Both the position numbers and the translations under genes were made by a program. The notes under the pieces were generated by a model. It had not been told where the DNA came from. It did not search any database and was given only the letters and a program-made list of their open reading frames with translations. From contig BCIV01000002.1 of NCBI GenBank assembly GCA_001600055.1, positions 252,287 through 316,286 of the forward strand: a stretch of DNA of 64,000 bases, written 5' to 3'. This document shows, piece after piece, positions 35,382 through 47,202 of the stretch (the stretch's first letter is position 1; every line of letters starts with the position of its first letter). The stretch is from Filobasidium wieringae (taxonomy: Eukaryota > Basidiomycota > Tremellomycetes > Filobasidiales > Filobasidiaceae).

Positions 35382-37841
35382 ATGATCAGCACCTGCTGTG
35401 GAGTCAGAAAAGGATCATCTTTCAAGAAGCTAGACTCCGAATCCAGTAGCATGGATCAACTCGCTATTCAGCTTCGAGATGAACAGCCTGGCTTTATACG
35501 ATGTGATGCGGAGACGGTCGCCCTGGTCAAAAGTAAGCCTATCGAATCGACAGCTCGAAGATTTCAAGTTTATAATGACGCTGTATGATAACGGTCCAAA
35601 CAGGAAATGATATCCTATTATCGACACCTATTCAAAAACTCCTCAACTTGGTGCTCTCAAGACAGCCTGCTACTTCTACCGATCAAGGCTCACACGACAA
35701 CCATAAACGCTCAAATACTATTCCCCTAAAGATCTCAGCTCTAGTCAAAGTTGGCAACGAGAATAAACTCAAAGAATATGATCTATTTGTGTCCACTGAA
35801 AAGAAAGAGGAAGCAGAGCAATGGATAGATATGGTGTTGGCACGGGCTTACAACGGTGTGTTACGGCAGCATCAATATCTCTATCGATCTGTTGGCAGAG
35901 GTTGATATATATCTCAAATGAAAGGCGTAAAGCAAAGCAGGAGAGTGCGACTTCTAATCAATCCCGTTGGAGGAAAGGGGAAAGCGAGGCACTTGGTGAA
36001 TACACTTGCTCTTCCTGTCTTCGCTGCAGCTGGATGCCCAGTCGAGGTCATAGGTTCGTTGAGTATACATTCCAACCACACAGATTCTTGCTCATCTGTG
36101 TCAATGCAGAAACCGAATATGCTCAGCATGCGGAAGACTTCGCAAAAACAATGCCATTGAACTGCGAGTACGTACCACGAGGGAGATGCAGAATGATGGA
36201 GCATGAACTGAGATCTAGTGCTTCTCTCCAGCGTTCTCGCTGCAGCTTCAGGCGATGGTATCGTCCACGAACTTCTTAACGGTCTGGCAGTGAGAGAAGA
36301 TGCGGATCAAGCCATGAAGATTCCGGTCGTACCGATTCCGACAGGTAGGTTTTGTCGGTCGACCAAGAAGTCGTGCATATGGCCTGGTCTTTTCTTGTTC
36401 TGACGTTGATATTCTCAGGATCGGCAAACGGAATGTCTATCAATCTCTTAGGACTAGAAGAAGGATTCGATGTAGCGCTCGCAAGTTTGAACGTTATCAA
36501 GGGTACGTTACATCAGTATCTGGTTCCCATCGTGTTGCGGAGGCTCATCCTCCGCCCTTAGGCAAAATGATGCCCTTGGATATATGTTCAGTCACTCAGG
36601 GCGATAAGAGGAGATTCTCTTTCATGAGTGTGGCTATGGGCTTGATGTGTGATGTTGATTTAGGCGAGTGGTTTTCCCAATATACCCCTATATCGTTTTT
36701 ACTGACCAATTGCTCCTTGTCTTGGTGATCATACAGGTACCGAGCATCTGCGTTGGATAGGAGATACTCGATTCATCTATGGATTCATCAAAGGCAGTAA
36801 GTATATGCGACTGTTATCGATAGGCCACCTACCTAACACGAGTCCGCATTAGTCTTCTTCAATTCTCCAATGCAATGCAGATTACACGTGAAGGTAGAGA
36901 CCGCAGACAAAGGATTGATGATACAAAGGCTGAACGACAACCGGCATGCAAGAGCTGAAGCGAAGAAAACATCGAATGTGCTCGGTTTCCAAAACAACGA
37001 CGCGAGTAATGACATTGTAGATAGCGAAGAGCGGTCCATCGTACCCCCTGTGCGAACGCTGGAGCCAGATGAAAGTTGGTTGACTTTGGAAAGCGGAACT
37101 GAATACTCGAAAGCCAAAGGAACACTCATGGACGGAAAGCCTCGTACTTACAGCGGAAATTCCGCTTGGGAGAAGGGCGAAGGCATCCTTTATATCTAGT
37201 GAGTCCGCTCACTAAACAAACCGCGTAACGAGCTAATAGTACGTTTTGGCTAGTACTGGTTTGCAACCTTACGTTGCTCGAGATCTCCTCCAATTCCCCG
37301 TCTGTCTGCCTGGTGAAGGACTGATGGATGTCGTCGTCCAGTCTTTGGTGAGCTCTGCTTATACTTGACCCATGTGGATGAAATGCTAATGGCTCTGATT
37401 TAGGTACCTCGCCATGTTTTGGCTCAGTCTATTGGAGGCGCTTCCGTTGGCAAACAGTTCTATCTGGATTCGGTAAGTTAATTTTCACCCCCACGTTTAC
37501 GATCTCGCTGAGCAAAATCTGTCACCTGCTAGCAACGTTATTACAAAGGTAGGAGGAGAGCGATATGGAGCCTTCCTATGCACTGCTGAAGTCTCTTGCC
37601 TTTATGTGTGTAGCTTCTGCTTACGTTCTTGAGCCTGTCATCGAAGGTGGTCAAATTTCAGTCGGTAAGCATATTGCAAGCGCGGCAGTACAGCACGAAG
37701 GTATCGATACGACACGCTCTTATAGACGGGGAAGCTCTCCAAGCAAAAAGAACTTCGGTCGAGCTCATACCAAAGATGGCCAGGACCCTTAGTCTGCACG
37801 GATCGTGGGCTGAGTCCGGCTTTGGCACCACCAAAGCCTAA
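35382..37841 (+). CDS. LCB4: Sphingoid long-chain-base kinase
   Basis: Phosphorylates sphingosine-type bases to signalling lipids. Fourteen exons sum to 546 residues: 35382-35532, 35604-35855, 35925-36053, 36110-36167, 36232-36344, 36419-36502, 36562-36663, 36737-36796, 36853-37198, 37254-37347, 37404-37472, 37533-37548, 37614-37664, 37726-37841. The diacylglycerol-kinase-type catalytic signature RLLINPVGGKGKARH is followed by the catalytic AASGDGIVHELLNGL and the nucleotide-binding IPTGSANGMS, where family members usually have GSGN or GTGN. MGLMCDVDLGTEHLRWIGDTRF and the C-terminal VDGEALQ block match sphingosine kinases. Intron 7 is GC-AG (GCGAGT at 36664); the GT alternative shifts the frame away from GTEHLRW. 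One exon is 16 nt. The C-terminus has no clear membrane segment, so membrane association may need a lipid anchor; several Cys lie near the N-terminus. Confidence 0.94.
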
Positions 37842-38160
37842 ACCAGTTCGAAGCGGGGTTACGTGGATAGCATGAAGATTCTGGAGTTCATCTGATGACA
37901 GCTACGATAGATTTCTAGCATATACCTCTTTGTATAGCACGGCCATTGTGCACGTTTTTGGGAACCGGCCCTTAGAGACTGGTGATTATGACGATTTTTG
38001 CTATGACGTTAGTTGCGTTTTGTCAAAGCCGCGTTCGCTCAACATTCTCCGGCAGACTAAGCAGATCAATATGGTATGATGCACCGAGACCTGTTCTGTT
38101 TGGATCGGCCTAGCATCCCGAGGTTCACAAATAAACCATGTGGCACTGCAAACAGCAATA
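37842..38160. other. Intergenic region upstream of the lipase gene
   Basis: About 319 bases with the LCB kinase 3' UTR and the lipase promoter and leader. At its end an eight-codon upstream ORF (38138-38161) stops with a TAA whose last A begins the lipase ATG. Confidence 0.5.
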
Positions 38161-38161
38161 A
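38138..38161 (+). promoter_or_regulatory. Upstream ORF ending on the lipase start codon
   Basis: ATG at 38138 opens seven codons and a TAA at 38159-38161 that overlaps the main ATG by one base (TAATG). The arrangement is the kind that allows termination-reinitiation. Whether the transcript includes 38138 is unknown. Confidence 0.45.
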
Positions 38162-40705
38162 TGTCAGCGCATGACTCAGGAAAGCATTCTCTACCAAATC
38201 CTCAACAACCGAATCCTATCCATCGACAACGAAACGTCTCGGCGCTGTTGCAAGAAGCTCTTGATACGCCCATAGAGGCTACGTCTAGTAGCAACAAGCC
38301 AGAAAGCTCTAAGTCAAGGCTTGAACAGCAAGCCAGAGTACCTGCACCTCCGTTGGCACACATCGATCAGAACCAACATCCTCATCACCATACTCGTCCG
38401 ACTTCAATCACCACTACCCGACATACTGCTGAACCGGAACAACTTCAGCCAGACACAATGCCTATCGTAAGGCCAGGAAGAGCGCCGAGCTTTACTCGGC
38501 TGTTGAGTCGAGCAACTCCCTTAGCTAGTATCAGCCGCGATGCTCCGGCTTTAGCCAATACAAGGCTTGACGTGCGGAACCATGCTGCAACGGGCCACGG
38601 AGACGTATTCGAGATGGATGAGGAGGAACTTAGTCCAAAGCGGAGGGGGAAACTGAATGCTGCAACGTCTGGTGCTAGCTCGAGGAGATTGTCCGACGCA
38701 ACAATCATGCAAGAAGAGGCTATGAAGTTGCGAAGACGATCGAGATATGGTCAAGAAGATCCCCGTCCCGGACCACCGCCATCGCCTTCCTCAAATGCTA
38801 ACAAGAGAAATTCGCTCGATGGAGTCCGGATAGGTGGCAGACCTTTTACATCCCTTGTAGCAAGTAACCCATTCCAAAAGGAAGCAAATCCGTTCACGTC
38901 TCTTATCTCCAATGACCCCTTTCAGAAGGAGCCAAAACCAGAATCGAGGCCGACTGCTCGACCGAGAATGCGACATAGATCATCTTCTGCTTCGGAACTG
39001 GAAACTCCACCACGACATCTGCAACGAACAATATCATCTTTGCTTAAGGTCAAGGACGAGCAGGGGGGGAACGTATACCCACCCGAATCCTCTTATTCCT
39101 TACCGAGGTCTGCTTCGTTTGCCTCATTAGCCTTCCCCAGTCATCTATCCTTGCCGAAAACCAAACTACCCAACTTTCCATCTTTCCCAAACGTGCCAAA
39201 GGCAGCCAACTTCCGAAACTTCTCCGCAAGCGCAAGAGATGACAAGTCGTTGTGGAAGACCTGGTGGGAAGGATCAGCAGTGCTGGCAGATGGTAGCGAG
39301 AGAGATGAGCAAGCGAGGAAGCATGCGCATAAGCACATGCTTGATGATGCTGATAAGGGGGACACTCTAGAAGAAGAATCAGAAAAGATCAAACAGAAAT
39401 GTGAATAATCCCCGATTTTGATGCTAAAGGCATGCTTTGTTGACCTGCTACCTTTTTTTGTAGATGAAACACCCAAGAACCCAATTGTGTTTTGCCACGG
39501 GCTGTTAGGTTTCGATTATATTGGTATGTCATAATGCGTTTGAGCGCTCTCGGTTCAACGAGAAGAACTGATGGAATGTTATTAACAACTCGTTAAAGGT
39601 CCAAAGGGTCTACCTGCGTAAGTAACGTCTCAATAGATTAGTATTATGCCTACAGCAACACTAACGGCTGAGCATTTTGTGTCTGTCAGGTTCCAAATCA
39701 ACCATTGGAGAGGGATCTGCGAAGTCCTGCAGGAAAACGGTGCAGAACTGATGATAGCGAAAGTTCCAGCGACATCGTCTGCGGCGCAACGAGCGGAGAT
39801 TCTCATGGCAGCCATTGAAGAAAAGTTCCCAGGTCGAGAAGTTAATTTGGTTGCGCATAGTATGGTACGTATCTCCTGATATGCTCATTTGTCATTGCAC
39901 CGGTATGTTAATGCTCGACACTATTTGTAGGGTGGACTTGACGGCCGCTACTTGATCTCCAAATTGAAACCAACGAAATTCAAAGTAATCAGCTTGACAA
40001 CAATCGCTACACCTCACCGCGGATCTCCATTTGCGGATTATTTTATCGAAAACATTATCGGTCGTGAGTCGATGAGACCACCCTGTTTACCGTATGATTT
40101 TGAAGCTTAGACTTCGTTACGAGCAAAGGTGAACGATTGCCATCATGGTTATCAATATTAGATACCATATCTCTCGGAGCAGCGGGAGATGGAAGCGCCT
40201 TCCAAGCTTTGACCACTCACTCTATGGATTTGTTCAATCGTCAAGTTCCAGACGACCCGACCGTCAAGTACTACTCATGGGGAGCATCCTATGAAGCTGG
40301 ATGGTTTGATCCTCTGAGGTGGAGTAACGAGATCATCAGAGCAGCTGATGGACCGAATGATGGTTTGGTCAGTGTTGAGAGCAGTAAATGGGGAGAGTTC
40401 AGAGGAGTACTCGTGGGCTGTAGCCACGTTGACCTGTAAGCCGCTCTCAGAAGGTCGCTTCAAAAGCTTGAAATTCGACTAAGCCTTTCGTTGTGCTCGA
40501 CAGTGTTGGCTGGGTCAATCACGTCCGATTCACCATGGAGGCCTGGGCGGGTCGACCTATCGCTTTCAAACCTGCAACATTCTACCTGGAGATTGTGAGT
40601 CATGCCTCGTTTTCAGCTTTGCGCGAAATCTGCATTAATTGAATGGTATCGCTTGATGGAACGTTTCCATCGCAGGCGGATCATATTGCAAAACAAGGGT
40701 TTTAA
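38161..40705 (+). CDS. Lipase-type alpha/beta hydrolase with a long disordered N-terminus
   Basis: Eight exons (38161-39400, 39464-39523, 39599-39617, 39690-39864, 39931-40063, 40129-40435, 40504-40594, 40676-40705) give 684 residues. The first 410 or so are Ser/Pro/Arg-rich and disordered. The hydrolase domain then begins NPIVFCHGLLGFDYIGP with the HG oxyanion motif. The nucleophile elbow is VAHSMGGLDGRYL, split by an intron between M and G. GPNDGLVSVESSKWGE probably supplies the acid and GCSHVDLVGWVNH the histidine. This is the set seen in triacylglycerol lipases of the bacterial/fungal lipase class. No signal peptide is visible, which suggests an intracellular lipase, perhaps at lipid droplets or vesicles. 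The N-terminus carries repeated NPF and DPF motifs. Substrate cannot be told from the sequence. Confidence 0.9.
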
Positions 40706-41380
40706 CTTTTCCATGAACAGCCTCTGACGATTACCATTTGGTCGCGGACTCAACGCGCTTACCGGTTATGAGCCAGAATAGATGCGTGTCTTGTATACTT
40801 GATTGAGGGGATTCTTGAAGTTGACGCAGGGAGCCGGGTGTAACCATACGATACCCTTAGTTCCTGATGTGCAGTCCTACAGCGGACTGATGAGTGTACA
40901 GAACTGATGATCAAGAACACCCGGCTATCACTTATCCATCGCGCTTTTTGATGCCCGGATGTGTGCTGTCGGTCTGCCAAAGGTTGTTTTCGCGTGTTGG
41001 AGGCCCACAAAGACGCGCTGGTAGACGAAAACAAACAAAAAAGTGGTCACGGGCTAAGCGAGAGAGACCAGACCGACTGCCACCTGCACTAACCAAATCA
41101 ATCACTTCATCAATATCCATCGCACATCCCTCCTCTCTCGAACTCATTCACTCCCTTCTCCTACACACATCGAGCCAAGTTACGACTACACTCGTCACCT
41201 TTACACCTCTCGCTTGGTCCATCCCTATACCCTGGACGAGCTACCAATCCAAAAACACGTATATTCCACGCTCGTTTAATCCCGCCAGTACTTCTATATA
41301 AGCCTCGACATCCATAGTCAACAGGTTTCGATCCTTCACTTCCGTATCCCTTCCCTACAAACGAAAACACCTTGTCAATC
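40706..41380. other. Intergenic region upstream of the ELO gene
   Basis: About 675 bases. The last 300 are strongly pyrimidine-rich on the coding strand, as is common before highly expressed basidiomycete genes. A TATA-like element is annotated separately. No gene is recognised. Confidence 0.5.
41295..41302 (+). promoter_or_regulatory. TATA-like element before the ELO gene
   Basis: TATATAAG lies 79 bases upstream of the ATG at 41381, within a pyrimidine-rich leader region. Confidence 0.4.
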
Positions 41381-42972
41381 ATGTTCTCCAACCCGTTCAC
41401 CTTCGACAAGCCTGGTCCTATCTATACCCTGCTCTCCTCTATCACTCCTGACTCCCTCAAGCCAGGATATGAGCTCACTCACTGGGTGCATGGAAAGACT
41501 CCCTTGAGTACCAACAAGGAGGTCGCTATGGCAATTACCACCTACCTCATCGTCATCTTCGGAGGACGAGAGCTGATGAGGTGAGTCTCACCTGCGACTA
41601 TTTGATCAAGACCGGAATGCTTATTTTTTCATATGCACTACAAATAGGAATCGACCAGCTTTCAAGCTGCAAACTCTTTTCCAGATCCACAACGTCATCC
41701 TCTCTGCCGGAAGCTTGTTGCTTCTCGTATTAATGCTCGAGGAGATGTAAGCCGTCTGTTTTGAGCTGTTTTACACCCGACTCGAAGCTTGGTCTGACTT
41801 TGCTACCCTTGCAGCGTCCCTCTCTACCTTCGTCATGGTGCCTTCTGGTCGATTTGTAACACCAAGGCTTTCACTCCTGTGAGTGCCAGCGACTTCATAT
41901 CTTACAAATCGGCATAGACTGAACGTGCCTGTCTTATAAATAGCGTCTCGTTTCCTTCTACATCGTCAACTACTTCTTCAAGTACCTCGAACTGATCGAC
42001 ACCGTCTTCCTTGTCCTGAAGAAGAAGAAGTTGGGTAAGCACAAAATTGCAGCTGCGCAAAAGTTTGTGGATGTTAATACTGACTATGATACCTGGATCA
42101 GCTTTCTTGCACGTCTTCCACCACGCTGCTACCGCTGTTCTCTGTTTCAACCAGCTTGAGGGTCAGACCTCTGTTGTGAGTCCGAATCCTTTTCTCAGGC
42201 ATGTTGAAGTCGGTATTGACGAGCTTGTCGTTCTATAGCAATGGGTTGTCATCACCTTGAACTTGACTGTCCACGTTATCATGTGTAAGGGACTATCCAT
42301 TTTAGAGTGAATAAGACAACATCTCTTATCTGCCTGTCATGTTGCAGACTACTACTACTATGCTACCGCCGGAGGTGCCAAGATCTGGGTAAGTCAAAGC
42401 AAATGTCGTATACACGTCCACCCCGGCTCACACAGAACCAATTCTCCTTCACAGTGGAAGAAGTACTTGACAACGTTGCAGATCACTCAATTCGTTATCG
42501 ATCTCTTCGTTGTTTACTTCGCCAGTGTGTTGCTCCTCCACCCTGCTTGACAATGGAAACATTCGACTAACAGCGTTTTCGTCGTTGAAATTAGGTTACA
42601 CCCACTTTGCCATGACCAGGTTCAACTTCTTGCCCAACATGGGAGACTGTGCTGGTTCTGAGTCTGCTGCGCTTTTCGGAGTTGGACTCTTGTCCAGTTA
42701 CTTGTTCCTCTTCATTGCGTGAGTTCGAGTAGATCTATTGGAAACGCGAAGAAAATAAACTGAACATTCCGAAATTCTTGCTATGATAGTTTCTACCGGG
42801 CTACTTACAAGGGTGCTGCTGGAAAGAAGGCCGACAAAGCAAAGCGGGCTGTCGAGCAGGCCGGTGCTGATGTTCGTGGAAGCGCCAACTCTAAGGTGAG
42901 ATTATGACCAGTTCCCAGGCATTCTCAAGCCCTTTCTGATCTTACGTTCATATTCGTTTGCGCTATCAGTAA
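41381..42972 (+). CDS. ELO-family very-long-chain fatty acid elongase
   Basis: ER membrane condensing enzyme that extends fatty acyl-CoA with malonyl-CoA. Eleven exons (41381-41580, 41648-41746, 41815-41878, 41944-42034, 42102-42175, 42239-42284, 42348-42388, 42455-42524, 42595-42718, 42790-42895, 42970-42972) give 305 residues. Family motifs are KYLELIDTVFLVLKKK, the histidine box FLHVFHHAAT, NLTVHVIMYYYYYAT and LTTLQITQFVIDL. Several hydrophobic spans (for example NVILSAGSLLLLVLML and GVGLLSSYLFLFIAFY) fit the multi-pass topology. The stop codon forms an exon of its own: AAG is followed by an intron (42896-42969) and then TAA. Without that splice the protein would end SKVRL. The substrate chain length (Elo1/2/3-like) is not decidable by eye. 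Confidence 0.95.
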
Positions 42973-43404
42973 AGGTGATTAGGGAAGACGAGAGAGGGGT
43001 GACGATCGTTACGGAGGTGCATGGATAGCGAAGGGGTGCATCGAGAGTGGTGGACGGCATATGGTAGATGCACAGGAGGATGACACATGGATGGATAATG
43101 GCGAATCATATTCCGGGCCTGACTTGATGACTTGCCAGCTAGAAACCCTATATAAAACACGATTTTTATCTTGTGACTGGACCTGTTGCATGGGTACCTA
43201 GTACAACCGGTGCGATTGCAGTTGAGCGTTGATTGCGGAAGCAAATATTGGATAAGATAGCGGGAGCCTTGCATCTTCGTCATTCCCACTACTTGCCCGC
43301 TTGACCTTGACTATATAGATCTAACGTGGTCGTCCACATTTCTATATAAATATGAAAAAGCCCAACGTGTGCTCTAAAAAAGGACAACGATTTCCAACTG
43401 AAAT
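42973..43404. other. Intergenic region upstream of the calpain gene
   Basis: About 430 bases with the ELO 3' UTR and the calpain promoter. A TATA-like TATATAAA lies at 43343-43350, about 55 bases before the start codon, directly followed by an upstream ATG. Confidence 0.5.
43343..43350 (+). promoter_or_regulatory. TATA-like element before the calpain gene
   Basis: TATATAAA lies 55 bases upstream of the ATG at 43405 and immediately before the upstream ATG at 43352. Confidence 0.4.
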
Positions 43405-43408
43405 ATGA
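43352..43408 (+). promoter_or_regulatory. Upstream ORF ending on the calpain start codon
   Basis: ATG at 43352 opens 18 codons, and its TGA at 43406-43408 overlaps the main ATG at 43405-43407 (ATGA). The close TATA-like element makes it uncertain that this ORF is transcribed. Confidence 0.35.
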
Positions 43409-46400
43409 GCTATAACACCTGGGCGCAAGGCTACGCAGCCGCGAGCGTAAGCCCATAATTCATTGCGTGCCGACCTATATCAAATTAATAATTCGGTCGA
43501 TTCTAGCACGATACAGACTACGCTATCAGGCTAGAGCACAGATCCAACCCCGAGCTGATAAACCTGAGAGATCGTGTTTTTCCAGCTTACCTTCGAGCAG
43601 CTGGGCAATGGTCAGCTCTGCTGGCATCCGGCTTATCCCCGCCTTCTTCAGCCTATGCGTATCAAGCGGCTTCGACGTCAAATGGATTGTCACAGGGTGT
43701 TACAGAGATAGGAGACAAGGCTGAGGCTAAGAAGAAGTGGAGGTTATGCTTGGACCGAGGCAAACTGATAAAAGGCCGCATAAAAGAGCTCGGAGGAGAA
43801 ATCGGGAAAGCTGGTGCAGGCATCGTCAATGCTCAGAGGTCATCCAACGCTGGACCTTTCCTGACTTCCAATGGCGGATCGACAACATTACAACCTACCG
43901 GTACAACCTTGAAACAGAAGTTACCGGCCGATGTCACGCTTGTCTTACGCAGATCGAGCTCGATCAACGGGTCAATACTACCGCCTTGGGACGATACGCT
44001 GGCTCCTCATTGGAACCATGATTATCAGCAACAAGTCGGACCTTCGAAACAGTACGGAAGACTTCCGGAACTGAGCCCCGATCAAGCTGCATACCAACCG
44101 AAATGGAAGCCAATGGAGCAGCCAAACTCGGCAGATCAACCTCAGTCTGATGATTATCAGCCAAATGTGCATGATGTGAAAGTCGAACAAGGGATCGGCG
44201 CAAATTGTTCGGTAGTTGTGGGCCTTGAGCTTTGCCTGAAGCATAATCTCAAGTGGGGGACAAAGGTTAGCACATGCAACATCTTGTCATGTCAACGCCT
44301 TGAGCACTGATGCCGGGTCGCAATTATACAGTTGGTGGAGGAGAATATGGAAGCCCTGAACTGGCAGCTAAGTGACCCCGACAAAGGTGCACACGACAAG
44401 CGATGGCACAAAATGCGACTCTCCGTAAATGGCAGCTGGAGAGCGGTAAGTACCTGTTACCATCGAAAATGAATACTGTTTTGCTTGGTTATCTGACGAC
44501 ATCACTTTCAGATCCTCTTGGACAACACTTTGCCGACAATCGACAACCCTGACTTGAGCATGCATGCTAGAGTGGTGCGCGGCCTACATATGAGCGGAGA
44601 TCCCGAACTTGATGCCGAGAATGAAGACGAACCCATTGACCCAAAACTCCAACACATCATTAAAAAAGCCAATGTATGGATCCCCTTAGCAGAAAAGGCA
44701 TACATGACGCTTCACTCTGGATACCACTTTCCTGGCTCCATCCCTTCCCTAGATTTATACACCCTTACAAACTGGATACCGGAACGTTTGCAGTTCACCT
44801 CGCCAGAATTTAAGCGAGAACGAACTTGGCGCCGTCTTCTTGAAGGGTTCAAGCGAGGTACTTGTCTCGTCGCGTTGGGGACTGGCAGAACAGTAAGAGG
44901 CGGGGCAGGTTTAGCTCCTTTGCATGCTTATGCTGCAAGTGAGTTGTGGGAGGAAACCGATGGTAGGAGGCGAATCAGGGTGGACAATCCTTGGAAGCTA
45001 GGCAGACAGGCTGGAATTATAGCTCAGAACGTGACTGCCTCATGGACAAACGATTTAAGGCAAACTTTGATCGAGGAGGAACAGTCGCCTCGTAAGACAT
45101 CAGCTTAGCTCTTCACATTCCAAACAAGGGCTGAGTCGTGGATAGATACCTACACCTTTTCTTGGGATGAATTGTGTAATAGGTTTGAGACTTTGGAGAT
45201 CAATTGGTCTCCCGAGATATTTGCAAATAGATGCGAAGTGCATGCGTGAGTACTCATCCGAACGATCGGGACATGCACATGCTGATGATCCCTACGATCC
45301 ACAGTGAACTTGCGTCAAGTGCGAAGCATCATGCTCCGCCCTCCTATCAACTCCACCTAGACTCCCAGTCTACCGAGACTGAAGTATGGATACTCTTGTT
45401 GCGGCACTACGTGCCAAATGAAGCGGAGATGAAGAACAAGCCTCCTATCGCTTTGCATGTCACGGAAGAGGATGATATGCTTGATAGTGCTTCGTGGAAA
45501 ATAGAGGACGCAGATCAAGTATGCAATGCCCCACACTGGTCCCTTTTGTTGTACTGAGCGAATCTCGATTGAACAGGTGGACTTCCTCGACAGTCCTTTC
45601 GTTCTCGTAAGCGCGCGCTGAAGACCGTATGACAGATATGTGGTCACTGACAACGAGCGTACTCTCAGGTGAAACATACGTGCTTGAGAGAAAAAGCGCT
45701 TCTCCAGGTCATCCCGATCATAGAAGCTCTTCCAGGCGAAACGATCCGCTACAGTATTTTCGCGTTTTCTGATGCAAACATAACGCTATCAAAGACCGCG
45801 AAGGAATTACCCTTCGAAGTTTCCGTAGGTCATGCTCGTATTCTCACCATTCGGCCTTCATATTGAAATCTTTCGCTTCAGCGTTCGGGCAGTTTTATGG
45901 GACAGTCCGCTGGCGGCGCTTCATCGTATCCCACCTACATGAACAATCCTCAGTACGCGCTCGAAATCAAATCTCTAGCAGGACGAGGAGCCGATCAAGA
46001 GGCCTTGCTACGTCTGACTGCGACGTGCGGTAGTGCCAGACTACCTATCGGTGGCAAGGTCGCCTGGTCTGACGGAAAACGGGTGACTGAGTCAGTGCCA
46101 AGTTGCACATTAGAATATTAGGCGGCTATTGATAGAATTGTGTTCATTAGTCTTCTAGAGCGGGATATCATCCTTGATTCCGGCCAGTATAGGAAAGGTA
46201 TTGCTAGAGCAGAAAAGGATCGGATTAGACGTGAGTTTTGATAATCAATCTTGAAAGGGAGCTTTTGTCGATAAAGGCTGCGTCTCGTATAGCCGGCGTA
46301 TATACCGTTATCGTTTCCACGTTTGAGCCGGGAAAGACCGGCACTTTTGACTTATCGCTAGAATCTACCTTACCGATCAGTCTGGCGACCATACCGCAAG

Positions 46401-46930
46401 AAGGAGCTGGGATGCATCAGAGGTTGATGACGGGAGCCTGGTAAGCCTCTCTGTCTGAGACGAGAAGAGAAGTCGACATTGATGAAATTACAACGCCCCC
46501 AGGTCTGAAGCTAATGCAGCCGGTCGACCGTCAGCTGGAGGTTACGAGCTAAATCCCACCTTCGAGATGCTCGTGAGCAAGCCGACTGTCTTGTTGTAAG
46601 CAGAAAGACCAGACACTCCAATTCTTTCACTTTCTCCGTTTGACATTGACCTCTTCATGTAGTGCTCGCTTACAACTGGCGGGGACTTCATCTACCCCTA
46701 TCAATCTAACAATATTCAAGAGGGAGACCGGGAGTAAACTGAGCGAACAAGTCGTCTCCTCAGGACCGTACAACGATGCAACGTCTGGAGTCTTGTTGCC
46801 TAGTACAAGATTCCAACCTGGTATATATCTCCTAGTAGCGTCTACTTATGCTCCAGGCTATTGGGGATCGTTCAAACTGAATGTGTTCGCCAACGGGGCT
46901 GTAGATGTTGCGCTCGTCCAAAATAAGTAA
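43405..46930 (+). CDS. RIM13: Rim13/PalB-type calpain-like cysteine protease
   Basis: In fungi Rim13/PalB cleaves and activates the Rim101/PacC pH-response regulator. Thirteen exons (43405-43446, 43507-44265, 44332-44445, 44512-45091, 45146-45245, 45305-45518, 45577-45606, 45669-45824, 45882-46090, 46151-46197, 46293-46440, 46503-46595, 46663-46930) give 919 residues. An N-terminal helical part that could be MIT-like precedes the protease core. The catalytic Cys is in QGIGANCSVVVGLELCL. WIPLAEKAYMTLHSGYHFPG and LTNWIPE follow, then the His in LAPLHAYAASEL and the Asn in RVDNPW. Two beta-rich C-terminal domains (TFSWDELCNRF onward, then VYTVIVSTFEPGKTGTFDL and GIYLLVASTYAPGYWGSFKL) match PalB-like C-terminal domains. 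The Cys lies in a NCS rather than a DCW context, as in PalB. Rim13 rather than a classical calpain is favoured because no EF-hands are present. Confidence 0.88.
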
Positions 46931-47202
46931 TTTTGTACATCAAAGGAGAACTTGTGTGCCGAATTATACTAGCTAGACTGTGCATACTATGCAGAGAACT
47001 GATTTTCTAGCTGTGTGTCCCGAAGGGGGAGCTTTCGGCTTACGTAAGCATGTTTGACCTGCCTTATTGTCTGGACGATCTAAGGAGATGACTTAAAATT
47101 CGAGCTGGATTAAGGTGATCAGCAACATCGGCGATCGTCGTTTCCCGAAACTGCACATCTACCAACTCGACCGGTCCTCTCCTTCTATCCAAAGCTTTGG
47201 TT

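Noticed and set aside
43009..43289. Minus-strand frames behind the ELO gene
   Set aside because: His/Cys/Ser-rich chance translations with no domain; the region fits the ELO 3' UTR and the calpain promoter.
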